From Gaertneriomyces semiglobifer (lineage: Eukaryota; Chytridiomycota; Chytridiomycetes; Spizellomycetales; Spizellomycetaceae), in NCBI GenBank assembly GCA_025558075.1, contig JAHLKF010000001.1, positions 248,001 through 312,000 of the forward strand: a DNA stretch of 64,000 nucleotides. Reading direction: 5' to 3'. The notes under the pieces were generated by a model that was not told the origin of the DNA, searched no databases, and saw only the letters and a program-made list of their open reading frames with translations. The translations under genes were made by a program, and so were the position numbers. Of this stretch, positions 46,675 to 62,045 are shown piece after piece (within the stretch, counting starts at the first letter, position 1; every line of letters begins with the position of its first letter).

Positions 46675-47465
46675 AATGATAGGTCACGAACTGTACAATT
46701 TGTTATAGAATGAATTTGTTTATTGTGTAGCTTGAGGAAACGAATAAATGCCCTCGTCGCCAGTTCCCCACGCGTCGTCCGATGCTTACGTTAGCGAACT
46801 GGCGCGTTAGGAAGCCGAGAAAGTCCTCGAGGTAGGTTTCCTAGTGGAAGGATGTCTGTACCCGTCATCTTTCGCAACGAATGACTGCATGATAACTCTA
46901 GGTAACCAGTGTGCTCTGGATTGTCCGAGTGCTCTGGAGTGGACTCGCGGTTTTTGTGTGAATCAAGCAAGACACACGGAACTGCAGACATATTCTTTCA
47001 CCTCGCAGCAAAGTGGTCAAACCTCACCCATTTCTAACTGCTTTAAGCCAAGGAATCATTTGCTGGTTATGCATTGTTGAGCGGATTGAAGGTGAACTTG
47101 GTGAAGCGTACCGTGTCACTGGAAAGCATGTGACCATGTCACGTGCATGCATACAGTCACATGACCCTTAGCGTGGGTTGGCTTCGCGCATCTTCCAACA
47201 TTTTGTGCATTTCAGCAACCAATTTGCGAAGATCGCATTTCACAGCAGACGGCCGTCGGCAGTAATAGAAATACCTTTACTATTAGATCTGGTGCATGTT
47301 AGCGGTTCGCCATTGGCTTCGTACTGTTGGTTGAGTTGAGCAGTAGTGGAGTGACCAATAAAGAGCCCATTGCATCTGCACGCAAACGCCTGCCCAATTC
47401 TTTTGCTCTCGCTACTTGACAGTATCATCCCCTCCCTATAAGAATCACAAGCCCTCGTCGAAATC
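46675..47465. promoter_or_regulatory. Divergent region, IFT144 / PRP6
   Basis: About 790 bases with no supported gene. Three E-box-like sites, CATGTGAC (47128-47135), TCACGTGC (47139-47146) and GTCACATGAC (47156-47165), are clustered about 300 bases upstream of PRP6. Open frames at 46791-47080 show no domain. Confidence 0.4.
47128..47165. promoter_or_regulatory. Cluster of three E-box-like sites upstream of PRP6
   Basis: Within 38 bases: CATGTGAC, TCACGTGC and GTCACATGAC. Cores are CACGTG or CACATG with flanking GAC/GTC. The same half-site pattern occurs upstream of ABCF (36191-36230) and SURF4 (50309-50320). Confidence 0.4.
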
Positions 47466-50237
47466 ATGTATCAATTCAAGCAACTCGTTGTCCCAGACTT
47501 CATGAATAAGAAGGCTCCGCCGAACTACATTGCTGGCTTGGGACGAGGTGCTACTGGTTTTACCACACGTTCGGATATTGGTCCTGCACGCGAGGGGCCG
47601 TCGGATGCTGCATTAGAAAAGGCAAAGGCTGCGGCAGAAGGAAAGGGCCCGAGAGACGATGATGATGATGAGGAGCGCTTTCAAGACCCAGACAATGAAA
47701 CTGGTCTTTTCAATGCGCTGCCGTATGAGGCCGACGACGAGGAAGCGGACAGAATTTATGAAGAGGTGGACAAGAAGATGGACGAACGACGAAAAGCTCG
47801 ACGTGAAGCGCGGGAGCGGGAAGAGCTGGAAAAGTATCGCAAAGAGAGACCGAAAATTCAGCAACAGTTTGCTGATTTGAAACGAGGCCTCTCGATGGTA
47901 TCAGATGAGGAATGGGCAAGTATCCCAGAAGTCGGCGACCTTGTGCGAAAGGGCAAACGACAAAAGAAGTTTGCCGACAAGTACACCCCAGTACCAGATG
48001 CTGTACTGCTTGGCGCGTCGCAGCAGACAGGCTATGCAACCTCGCTGGACCCGAAGCAGCAGATACTTGGTGGAATTGCCACTCCCGCGGCCGGTGGGGG
48101 AAATCCCGACGGGACGATGACGGATTTCGTGCAATTTGGGCAAGCGCGTGACAAGGTTCTGGGCCTCAAACTGGATCAGATATCTGATTCCGTGAGTGGA
48201 CAAACCACTATTGATCCGAAGGGGTATCTTACGGATCTTAACAGCGTTGTGGTCAAAACAGAGGCAGAGATTAGCGATATCAAAAAAGCTCGCACATTGC
48301 TGAAATCAGTTATTACCACAAATCCGAAACACGCCCCAGGCTGGATTGCCGCTGCACGCTTAGAGGAAGTGGCTGGCAAGCAAGCTGCAGCGCGTGATAT
48401 CATTGCCAAGGGTTGCGAGGAGTGTCCCACGAGTGAGGATGTGTGGCTGGAGAATGCTCGGTTGAACACAGTCGAGAATGCCAAAGTGATATTAGCACAG
48501 GCAGTTCGGCAAGTTCCCCAGTCTGTCAAAATTTGGATGAAAGCCTGTGATCTTGAGACAGACACGAAAGCCAAGAAGCGTGTACTACGGCGTGCTCTTG
48601 AGTTCATTCCGAATTCCGTTAAAATTTGGAAGGTAGTGGTCTCACTAGAAGAAGATCCAGATGATGCCCGAATCTTACTTTCGCGAGCAGTTGACTGTGT
48701 TCCGTTGGCAGTGGAACTGTGGCTTGCCCTGGCTAGGCTGGAGAATTATGAGAATGCGAAGAAAGTTCTGAATAAAGCTCGCCTTGCCAATCCCACAAGC
48801 CATGATATCTGGATCAGTGCTGCGAAGTTGGAGGAAGCTAATGGCAACGAACAGAGTGTGGACATGATTATTCGCCGCGCTGTGGACCACTTACAAAAGA
48901 AAGGATCAACTTTAGATCGTGATCAGTGGACTCAGGAGGCGGAGAAGGCGGAGAAGGAAGGTCACATCGCTGTTTGCCAGGCAATTATCAGAGAGACCGT
49001 CGGTATGGGTGTTGAAGAAGAAGATCGGAAGAGCACATGGATGGAGGATGCAGAGAGTTGCGTTGCACATGGGTCGTTTGGCACTGCTCGTGCGATCTAC
49101 GCGCATGCGCTTAAGGAATTTCCGCATAAAAAATCCATTTGGAGAAGAGCAGCTTTCTTTGAGAAGGCTCACGGTACTCGTGAATCACTGGAAGAGCTGC
49201 TACAGCGAGCGGTCCGGTATTGTCCGCAGGCGGAAGTACTGTGGCTTATGGGGGCCAAGGAAAAGTGGCTCGCAGGAGACATTGCTGCTGCGAAAGGGAT
49301 TCTCGAAGCAGCATTTGCTGCCAATCCGAATTCAGAACAGATATGGCTGGCCGCTATCAAACTCGAAGTTGAGACGGGCGAGTACCAGCGGGCACGGATC
49401 CTACTTGCCAGCGCTCGTGACAAAGCCAATACGGAACGTGTTTGGATGAAATCCGCAGTATTGGAGAGACAGTTAGGAAATACAGAGGAAGCTTTGAAGC
49501 TGTTGCAGGAGGGCATCAAACGTTTTCCCAGCTTCCCCAAGCTATGGATGATCAAAGGGCAAATCGAACAAGATCAAGGAGACATAGCTGCAGCGAGGGA
49601 GACGTATGCCAAGGCCTTGAAACAAGTGCCGAGGATGACAGCCCTGTGGATAATTGCATCCCGCTTGGAAGAGTTTGCTGGGACACAAATCAAGGCGCGC
49701 GCATGCCTCGAGAAGGCAAGAATCATGAATCCCAAAGTCCCAGAGTTATGGTGCGAAGCCATACGGGTGGAATTGCGAGCCAATCATGTACCGATGGCGA
49801 AGGCGCTCATGTCCAAAGCATTACAGGAATGCCCGAATTCAGGATTATTGTGGTCAGAGGCTATATTAATGGAGGCGCGACCACAGCGCAAAGCGCGATC
49901 GGCCGATGCGTTGAAGAAGTGCGAAAACGATCCACTTGTTGTTATCACAATCGCGAGGCTATTCTGGAGTGAACGTAAAGTAGATAAGGCGAGGAACTGG
50001 TTTAGCCGTGCTGTGAAGACCAATCCTGATCTCGGAGATAGCTGGGCTTGGTGGTTGCGGTTTGAGCGGCAGCATGGGACGCCTGAACAGCAGCAGGAAG
50101 TTATCATCAAATGCTTAGCGGCAGAACCGAGGCATGGTGAGCGGTGGCAGGGAGTAGCCAAGGATATGAAAAACGTAGGGAAGACGACGGCAGATATATT
50201 AGAATTGGTCGCAGCTCAACTTAGCAATGTCATCTGA
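47466..50237 (+). CDS. PRP6: U4/U6.U5 tri-snRNP splicing factor PRP6
   Basis: Bridges U5 and U4/U6 snRNPs in the spliceosome. Single exon, 923 residues, as in animal PRPF6 (about 940). The N-terminal PRP1 domain shows PPNYIAGLGRGATGFTTRSDIGPAR, then an acidic/charged linker (DDDDDEERFQDPDNETGLF, EADRIYEEVDKKMDERRK). From about residue 270 the protein is a run of HAT half-TPR repeats with spaced W residues (GWIAAARLEE, EDVWLENARL, IWMKACDLE, LWLALARLE, IWRRAAFFEK, VLWLMGAKEKW, LWIIASRLEE). No intron is needed, unlike most neighbours. The start is the first ATG of the frame. Confidence 0.96.
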   Translation: MYQFKQLVVPDFMNKKAPPNYIAGLGRGATGFTTRSDIGPAREGPSDAALEKAKAAAEGKGPRDDDDDEERFQDPDNETGLFNALPYEADDEEADRIYEEVDKKMDERRKARREAREREELEKYRKERPKIQQQFADLKRGLSMVSDEEWASIPEVGDLVRKGKRQKKFADKYTPVPDAVLLGASQQTGYATSLDPKQQILGGIATPAAGGGNPDGTMTDFVQFGQARDKVLGLKLDQISDSVSGQTTIDPKGYLTDLNSVVVKTEAEISDIKKARTLLKSVITTNPKHAPGWIAAARLEEVAGKQAAARDIIAKGCEECPTSEDVWLENARLNTVENAKVILAQAVRQVPQSVKIWMKACDLETDTKAKKRVLRRALEFIPNSVKIWKVVVSLEEDPDDARILLSRAVDCVPLAVELWLALARLENYENAKKVLNKARLANPTSHDIWISAAKLEEANGNEQSVDMIIRRAVDHLQKKGSTLDRDQWTQEAEKAEKEGHIAVCQAIIRETVGMGVEEEDRKSTWMEDAESCVAHGSFGTARAIYAHALKEFPHKKSIWRRAAFFEKAHGTRESLEELLQRAVRYCPQAEVLWLMGAKEKWLAGDIAAAKGILEAAFAANPNSEQIWLAAIKLEVETGEYQRARILLASARDKANTERVWMKSAVLERQLGNTEEALKLLQEGIKRFPSFPKLWMIKGQIEQDQGDIAAARETYAKALKQVPRMTALWIIASRLEEFAGTQIKARACLEKARIMNPKVPELWCEAIRVELRANHVPMAKALMSKALQECPNSGLLWSEAILMEARPQRKARSADALKKCENDPLVVITIARLFWSERKVDKARNWFSRAVKTNPDLGDSWAWWLRFERQHGTPEQQQEVIIKCLAAEPRHGERWQGVAKDMKNVGKTTADILELVAAQLSNVI

Positions 50238-50721
50238 GATGTTTGTTAGCCATATTTTGTATTTGATTCCTGACGCCGGCACAATTCTGGAACTGAGTGC
50301 GCCTGCAAGGTCACATGACCGCTAATCTCAACCCGCGCGCTGTCCATGAACTGCAAGTGTACCGAATCAGCATACAGATTTGTTGGCACTACCTGATTGC
50401 TGCAAGCGTTGACTTTGGTGAGCCGACAGACACTGCTCCAAGTGACGGTGGAAGAACCTATATAAAGAGAAAGAAAGTATCCAGTCGGCGTGTACTCAGC
50501 GCCCAAAGGGAGAACTCACCTTTGCACACTCGGTATGTTTGTAGTCGTCTTACTCGCCCATTCTTTTTGCTTTGTTGCCTTACTCTTGTCTCCTTTCTAC
50601 CTTCGTTTAAGGAGCGAGCTTTGCAGTGTAACCTTCCGTGTTCTGGTATAGCCCAAGCTCTGCGCGATCTTGAGCCTCCCACACCACGTCCTCAATCTCA
50701 CCTGAAGGCAGCATCGTCACA
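50238..50721. promoter_or_regulatory. Intergenic between PRP6 and SURF4
   Basis: About 480 bases: PRP6 3' UTR and SURF4 promoter. A palindromic GGTCACATGACC lies at 50309-50320, matching the E-box family seen before PRP6. A TATATAAAG-like stretch is at about 50459-50467. The C/T-rich tract before the ATG (50560-50610) is typical of a fungal 5' leader. Confidence 0.45.
50309..50320. promoter_or_regulatory. Palindromic E-box-like site upstream of SURF4
   Basis: GGTCACATGACC is a perfect 12-base inverted repeat about 400 bases before the SURF4 start and 72 bases after the PRP6 stop. It shares the CACATGAC core with the site at 47156-47165. Confidence 0.35.
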
Positions 50722-51738
<1,017 letters not shown>

Positions 51739-52068
51739 GTATGCCTCAAGCTGTCTCGTTATACCCTCCGGAAAACCATGTTATTGTTGAGGCTCGGCCT
51801 TGACGTAGTAGAGATGATTACTTTGTTGCGTTTGCATTTTGATAAGGTTAGACGTACGAGGGATTCAAATATATTATTGCCACTGCCTGCATATGGTGCT
51901 TTCTTTCGCTGGGCCTCCGGGACGGCGGCACTGACTGTCCGGCAACAATTTAACATTATGTACTATGATCGTAGTAAGGTCGTATATACAATTAGAGCGA
52001 GCTCAACCCGATTGCAGGTGAATCGTGGCCGTTCTCGTGTGTTTTCAGTACTATTTCGTGAGGTAGGC
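51739..52068. other. Intergenic between convergent SURF4 and TRM112
   Basis: About 330 bases of shared 3' sequence between two convergent genes. No gene or RNA is seen. Confidence 0.3.
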
Positions 52069-52580
52069 TCAAACCTCGTTGTCCTGGAGGAGCATGTTGG
52101 GAACACCGTCCTTTATTGGATACACGTGGCCGCAACCCTTGCAAATCATAGTAGCAACCTTGACTCTAGTCTGTAGAAACGTGGAAACGAAACAAAGGTT
52201 AGCGGACTGCCCGACGCCGCCAAGCATGAAGGGAGGGACCCATACATACCCCAAGAATTACATCATGAACCACTCTCAGAAAGTCTTCATCCTGCTCCTC
52301 GGGAACCTCCTCAGGCAATTGGGCAACGCCTAATGAATACGCCGTCTGTACCAACACCCCCCAATCCAGCTTTGGCAACAAACGTCGAATGAAATCGTCG
52401 CTGAACTCTGCCTCGAGAGATTCCAACTCCACTTCACGTAATTCTAATGGGTAGTTGTTGCTATTGCATCCCTTTGCATGGCACTGCAACATGTTGTGGG
52501 TTATGAGTCTGCAGCATCGACCATTTTAGTGTTTGAAATTTTGACAAAACGAAATTCTTGGAAGGAAAAGCCCACCTCAT
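52069..52580 (-). CDS. TRM112: Multifunctional methyltransferase activator TRM112
   Basis: Small zinc-binding partner that activates rRNA, tRNA and release-factor methyltransferases (Bud23, Trm9, Trm11, Mtq2). Three exons (52580-52576, 52508-52250, 52170-52069) give 121 residues in frame. Exon 1 is only ATGAG; splicing gives M-R-LITHNMLQCHAKGC, matching the family start MKLLTHNML. The helical insert (LEAEFSDDFIRRLLPKLDW) is followed by the C-terminal MICKGCGHVYPIKDGVPNMLL, which is diagnostic. Zinc ligands appear to be the Cys of LQCHAKGC and CKGCGH. Confidence 0.95.
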
Positions 52581-53189
52581 GGTTATGTATCAGTTGCGTG
52601 TACAGGAAACAGTGCTGCTCTACTCAATCTCCTCTATTCGCCGGTTGACCTGCTTCGCAACCTGCGTTTGTGTATATAATAATCTCCTCAACTCGTCGCA
52701 GATCAAAAGTTGGCCAAAAACTTTGGGCACGAAAGGGCTTCAAATTCCTGGCCGAACCCTAACCCCAGCACTTTGGGTCAAAATCCTCCGACGACCACGT
52801 TTCCTTCTGAAATAGGACGATGATAGAACATGAATTGCATGTCGACTCTACCGAGACTCGATATCATGTTACGACAGAGGAATGGATGTCTATGACATAC
52901 ACTACACTATGGAGGCTGATCTAGGCTTGTCAGAATCGCTCTCGTTTTGATGCGCCTTGGCTCGTTACGCAAGACATGCAAAAACAGGTGCGTCACTGGA
53001 TTTGCTCCGTCGCCGAAGCTTGCTGCGTATTGTTTGTAACGCTGAGCGGCCGCGCATGTATCAAATGGTCACGAAGGGGAGAACCTTCGCCGCCCGGCGG
53101 GCGCGATGCGCGCGAAGTGGCTCTTGTCGCCTATCTGCCGCCGGTCTTCCCAACTTGGGAACGCCGTCGATAGGAGCAATGCGTTAGCT
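52581..53189. other. Gap between TRM112 start and NPR3 3' end
   Basis: About 610 bases holding the TRM112 promoter and NPR3 3' flank. Several overlapping short open frames between 52957 and 53187 are shadows of or near the NPR3 last exon and show no domain. Nothing else is seen. Confidence 0.3.
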
Positions 53190-55313
53190 TCAAACGTCCC
53201 ATGCAGTTTTGTCCCCCTTGGCAAAATCCACCATACTGTGATGGCCAGCGCGCTTGCCAGTGGTACCGGCTGGCGCCTCCGCACCTGATACCAGCGTTGA
53301 CACAACGGCGTCCCGGTATCGGCTGTAGGGAAGCGATCGTCAATGAATGTAACAAATATTCAACGTCGTTTGTGCTTACCTTAATATGGTACGCAAATCC
53401 TTCCTTTCAAGGGAGAGGCCGGAATCAGATTCGTTTCACAAGCTGATGATGAGGCTCCCTTTGCTCACCTCGTCAAGTTCTCACGGTATATAATCTCTTC
53501 CACATGGTACTTCCCGTTAAAGTAGGGAATCAGTCTGCGCGGACGGATGTTTAGTTTTCAACAAGCGAGACATACAGTTCGTCGAGGCGCCTCACTTTAG
53601 GAAAAGCGCCGCAATCGAGGCAGGCTGTTCGTAAGCAATCTGCTCGATCCATTCTCGCTCATATTCGCTAGCTAGGGCGGGTTCCGGAACTATCACTCTG
53701 TCGCTTCCCAGCCCTCCTATCTCTGAAGCATTTAAGCGCGGATTTTGTCGAATCATCAAATCTGTGAAAATTCATCTGGAGGTGAGCTTACCGACCGCTG
53801 AGAGGCAACGCGATGGCCACTTACAGATGTACATGTGAAGTTGGGCAACAAAGCCGTGGCGTAGCAGGTAGGTTAAAACTTCTAGATACAACGTCTTCAA
53901 CTCCTTGTCTGGCACAATAGCTGAATACGGTCGTGGGGCATTGAGATTTGCAAGTATCGACGGCAAATCTAATTGGGGGAAGCGGCTTTCGAAGTCCTCG
54001 ACCATTTGCGGCAAAAGAGATAGCTCAGCCTCAGGAGATACAACATATACGTTTCGAGTATTGAGAGCGTCCACAATTTTTGCTTTCTTCCAATGAACAA
54101 GGTGTGCGGCTAACCGATACACTTGCGACAGCGAACAATCCAGTGAAGACTGAAGATCCTCGAGTGATTGAGTTGGTGTCACTATCTGTATCAAATCCAC
54201 AAGCAAGGGTGACGGGTCCAGTGGTAGTGTCTTTAAAATCTCTTCAGGATCATACAATAACAAAATTGCATGATATGGCCGCAGTATCGGATATGCTGAG
54301 GAAGAACTAAATCCCTGGGTCCTGGAGCGAGGGGCAGTGCCAGGATCTAGTAGGACCATTGGCTTGGTCATCTCATCAGGAATATGTAAACACAAGTCAA
54401 TCGAAGAGTTCACAACGACCCGTGCGATCTTATTGTTCCGGATAGATTCGTACACATGGGCTAGGCATCGGGCAAGCGAGCTTTCATATATCAGCCGTTC
54501 AGTGACGTCCACATTATTTGGCCTGCCTAGAAAACCCATGTTAGCAATATAGGTAAGTCGAAGAACCTTGGCGAACGCACCCGTCGCACTGGAGTACAGT
54601 GTTTCTCTCACTGAAAGAATAAGCTCTGCTTCCTTCCGAATGTATCCACGTTTGAGTTGTTCATACTTGAGGGCCGCAGTGAGCTTCGAAATCACATGGT
54701 GATACATGATATCCACTTCTTTTTGACCCTCGGGTTGCAGAGCAAAAACCAGATTAAACATTGAAAGCTGGTGCGTAGACGAAGAGCTGACTGGTGATGC
54801 GGCAACCCCAAGCGCATCAGATGAAGCGTCCGATGCGGGAGGCCCGGCTGGCGATGGCGGCACGGTCAAACCCAGAGCAGCGCACTCGTCCGGCTGTGAC
54901 GATATCGGTGAGGTTCCAACTACAGCGCCAGCAACCAGACGCTTCCTTTGTATCATACGCGAGAATCTATGGCCGGTGCCTGGGCGATCGGCATGTAACA
55001 GCGTGGGGTGGCCAACAAAGGTAACGTCGTCAACCGTGAGCTGGAACTGCTGGTCGCAAAGGGCCACTTTCGGTGAAAGAATATCAGAGAGAAAGTGAGT
55101 ATCGTAGCCCAGGAACCTGTCCCTATCCGGTTGCTGCGAGTCATCCAACACAGTCCTCAACGTATGATCTACACCGTTCGCTGCAACCGGACTCGATGTC
55201 ACATTGCTTGAGCGCCATCGTGACGGATCTCTTCTCTTCGGATTGCTCGGATACCTAAATACCAGTTGATGACCACGGCTAGAATAACATGTTAACAAAA
55301 CCCCAAGTAACAT
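53190..55313 (-). CDS. NPR3: Nitrogen permease regulator 3 (GATOR1/SEACIT subunit)
   Basis: Part of the GATOR1/SEACIT complex that restrains TORC1 at the vacuole/lysosome when amino acids are low. Five exons (55313-53825, 53761-53596, 53534-53469, 53403-53380, 53322-53190) give 625 residues in frame. The N-terminus MLLGVLLTCYSSRGHQLVFRYP is the longin-like start; an earlier in-frame ATG at 55385 is possible. Next come FLGYDTHFLSDILSPK and FNLVFALQ. The C-terminal exons give HMYIYLMIRQNP, EWIEQIA, and PYFNGKYHVEEIIYRENL then RYRDAVVSTLV, which are characteristic. The C-terminus past 53772 is easily missed because of small exons (one is 24 nt). Confidence 0.9.
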
Positions 55314-55582
55314 GGCTTTTGTATGTCTTTGTTTGAGGCTGTCGCCTGAAGTTAGGGGCGCGCAACGTGTCTCAAAACTCGACAAAGCTCAAGACCAAAC
55401 CAGTACGCACCTTTCGACCAACAGCGTCTAGCCATAGCCAGCAGGTCGGTAGCAGCAGTACACTCTGCACCAACATCTGCTTTCCGCCATCCATCTCCGC
55501 CCGCAAGCCAAATTAGGTGAAGCTGCTTGTTAAAGAACCCTCCTGTCGCCACCAAAGGCTCCCCGAAACCTAGCAGTCCAGA
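55314..55582. promoter_or_regulatory. Short divergent promoter, NPR3 / SEC18
   Basis: About 270 bases between the NPR3 and SEC18 starts; if NPR3 begins at 55385 the gap is under 200 bases. No motif is recognised. Confidence 0.35.
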
Positions 55583-58135
<2,553 letters not shown>

Positions 58136-58402
58136 AAGTAGACAGGCAATTTTGGCTTTTAAGACGATCTGTATACGCTGGGACCTCGGACATGCTGCTA
58201 CATTCACGTTCCTAAATTTGCTCGCTTCTGCTGTAGTTCCTTTCGACGACACAATAAAAATCGGGCATACATGAAAGGGTAAAACAGGGCGCATTCGTCC
58301 TGCTGGCGTGTTTAAAACATAAACGATGTGTACAAATAAAAATAATAAAGCAAAATCAGTGAAGGATATCTCTACTCTACGGCGTCAGGCTTGATGTGGC
58401 GC
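58136..58402. other. Short intergenic between convergent SEC18 and cytochrome c
   Basis: 267 bases of shared 3' sequence; AATAAAA-like signals occur (around 58253 and 58337-58348). No gene is seen. Confidence 0.3.
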
Positions 58403-58862
58403 TTATGCGGTGGCCTCCTTGAGGTAAGCAATGACATCCGCACGGTCTTGGGGCTTCTTGAAGCCAGCGAACACCATCTTGGTCTGCCAGACAATATATG
58501 AGCCATCAAGCGGATTTCGGATGCACGAAAACACGTAGTACATACACCAGGCACGAACTTCTTGGGGTTCTCGAGGTATGTGAACATAGTCTCCTCGGTC
58601 CAGTCTACTTGTTTCTTCTGCATAGCGGCAGAGTAGGAGAAACCTTCGGCAGTACCGGACTTCTTTCCGAAGAGACCGTTCAAGTTGGGTCCAACCTATT
58701 CATGCCAGAGATGGTCAGATATACATACGCCTGGATGTAGATGATCACCAGTGACCTGTCACTCACCTTGTGAGGAGCGCCTGATTCAACGACGTGGCAC
58801 TGAGCGCAACGGGTCTTGAAGAGCTTAGCTCCATTAACAGCGTTACCGGCGGGCATAGACAT
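58403..58862 (-). CDS. CYC1: Mitochondrial cytochrome c
   Basis: Electron carrier between complexes III and IV. Three exons (58862-58767, 58695-58546, 58483-58403) give 108 residues, the standard length. Heme attachment motif CAQCH at residues 19-23, [19 protein letters not shown], and axial Met85 in TKMVFAG, then [18 protein letters not shown]. Exon boundaries fall after APHK and after FVPG. There is no presequence, as expected for this protein. It diverges from the TTC29-like gene. Confidence 0.98.
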
Positions 58863-59214
58863 CTTGCTAGTGGTATGTGTTGGTTAAGCTGGATGAGAAA
58901 GGTCTTGGGTATGCTGCTGCTCTATCTGTCCTGACGGTGATTGTGGGGGTGAATGTGGGGGAGGGAGAGATCCAAATTCACCGTCGCAACAATCGTCAAG
59001 GAAGAATTCGGACATTTTTGTTATCGGAATGACTCGGAGCAAAATTGGGATTTGACCGAATATTCGGACATTATGTAATCACTCGACGTACGTACGCGTC
59101 GCGTTGGGCCAGCGAAGTCTGGAAGGACTTTCCCACCGGGCATCTCTGTGAAGCGAGGGATTAACAGGACTTTGACACTCACTTATACGAATAGCGGGAA
59201 CGCAAGGTCATAAA
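58863..59214. promoter_or_regulatory. Divergent promoter, cytochrome c / TTC29-like
   Basis: 352 bases. A G-rich run (GTGGGGGTGAATGTGGGGG, about 58945-58964) sits near the cytochrome c start. A TACGTACGTACGCGTCGCG-type alternating stretch is at about 59086-59104. No gene is seen. Confidence 0.35.
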
Positions 59215-60919
59215 ATGCCATACGGAGATAAGGATTTTGAGGCGAACAATTGGACGTATGTATTTGGACGTTGCCCTCATGTTGACGTTGATGCCCTGTC
59301 TGAAAATCGTCTCTCTTTTTCTCAGGCATGTGGACAATCACAGAAAGCACGAAGATACCGCCCAGAAAATTTCTGTTGAGCTTTTGCAAGGTGGACATAT
59401 CAATGCCTATAAAGAATTCTTTGAGTTGGTGGAGTCGAAATCTCTTGGAAGGCAAAATTACTTCAAATTGCACGAGTTGAAGAAGCATCTTATAGCATGG
59501 GAAGATGCGCGAAGAACTGGCAAGCTCCTATTAGCCCTGGTAGACAATGACTCGAGACCTTATGCTCCACACTAGGTGACGTCCGTGATCTCTACAGTGC
59601 CCATCAGGACCTGGGCCATTTCTTCATTAGCATCAAGAAACCATCCATGGCGATGAAGTACTACACAACAGCTCTTGAAAAAAGTCGCATGCTTGGTGAC
59701 CCATCTGTGGAGATTGTAGCAACAATGCATTTGGCTGCCTGTATGGAGGCAAATTGCGACTACGTTCCCGCCATCAAGCTGTTCGATGAGAGTAGGGCGA
59801 AAGCGATGGAGAGCAGAGACCAAAACACGGAAAAGCAAGTGGCCATGCAAACAATCGCGGCCAGATTGAAGTATGCCAAGCAGGTACGTTCACTGGGTGT
59901 CTCTGTGCGGAGCTAAGGCTGACTGGGTTCGCGAGGCAGCAAGAAGACCGAGGCAATATTGATGAGGCGATTGACCAATACATCCGTTGCAACGATCTCG
60001 TTTATGAAAGTTCACTGGAACCGGAGAGCGTTGAAGAACTCGACTACCTTTTGGGACGTGCTTACCAGAAAAAGGGCGCTTACCCTAATGCTATCTCAGT
60101 GAGTTTGCGTCACTTCTTCTTAGAGATAAACAAGCATTGAGCCCTAATTCCTTTTGACAGCATTTGCAAACATACTTGGCCGTCTCCAAAGACTTGCAGA
60201 AGATTGCACTTGCTCGACTCCACTTATCGAACATCTACACATCTCAGAAAGAGTATGAGGCTGCCCTCCAGCAACTTGAGACTGCGCTGCAAATTGTCAA
60301 TGACCCAACTCAAAAGCCCATTCAAGCTAAAGTCCTTATGCAGCTCGGCATCGTCCACGAAAAGATGGGTAACGGCGATAAGGCGCGGGCATGGATGGAG
60401 CGTGGATTTCAAACGAGCTGTGAAGCTGACTGCATTGAGCGTACACCGGCTGAGATGCGCGCGTTCGTAGATAATGTTCTCGCTGATCCGGATTCCGTGC
60501 TTGACGAAGGGCACCGCGCGGCGGATGAAGAGATAATCCAAAATGCCCCACCAATCACGCCAAGCGGTCCTTCTTTTGACGTGCAGCGTGAAGAAAGGGA
60601 AAAGAAGAACCGGGAGGCTAGGCAAAAGGCCGACATCTATTTCGATGAATACATGGATATGATGCTGGACCCAGATCGCTTCGACGATCTCTTGCAATTC
60701 AAGCTTAATAAGGACTTCAGCGTATTTCGCGAGACCAATGCGAGGCTCGCTCGAGAGCGTCAGGGTCTACCGCCTGTAGGAATGTCACCAGAAGAACTTG
60801 CCCGTATACACAACGAAAAGTGGAGCAGGATCCTGAAGAAGATCCATGGCGTTAGTGTAGCGTATCCCAGCAATCACTGGCGTTCCCCCGAGGATTTCAT
60901 TGAGAAGTCATCAGAATGA
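59215..60919 (+). CDS. TPR-repeat protein, TTC29-like (flagellar dynein-associated)
   Basis: Five exons (59215-59255, 59326-59539, 59608-59883, 59940-60098, 60161-60919) give 482 residues in frame. The N-terminal helix SVELLQGGHINAYKEFFELV resembles the CVDMLRDGYHKSF-type start of TTC29. TPR units follow (HQDLGHFFISIKKPSMAMKYYTTAL; VATMHLAACMEANCDYVPAIKLF; LLGRAYQKKGAYPNAISHL; LARLHLSNIYTSQKEYEAALQQL; VLMQLGIVHEKMGNGDKARAWM). TTC29 is an axonemal dynein-arm factor. The C-terminal 140 residues are charged and helical and go beyond animal TTC29, so another TPR family is possible. The acceptor of exon 3 is uncertain: a nearer one would give GDVRDLYSAHQ but breaks frame. Confidence 0.6.
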
Positions 60920-61214
60920 GAGATGTAGTCGTAGTTTCTAAGCCGGCAGCGGTAGGCGGTATAACATTTGGTTCGCATCCTTGTAATAAATTGGCATGCG
61001 GAACATCCACAGATTCCATGATCAGGTTATTGATAACAATCAAGGAAGAGCGAGTTTTGCAAGGGACTCAAATTCAAGTTTGTCAAATATATAATTCACA
61101 CGGTAGCAGACATTAGCAGAGCTCATCCATATTGGAAGATCAGTTGTTGCGGTCTGCAAAGTGCTGTTGGTGCTGCCGTACTTTGTTTACAGTTGGAAAT
61201 AAACGAAACGGAAG

Positions 61215-62045
<831 letters not shown>

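Noticed and set aside
53069..53355. Short frames near 53.1-53.3 kb as a separate gene
   Set aside because: Explained by the last exon of NPR3 (53322-53190) and its shadows.
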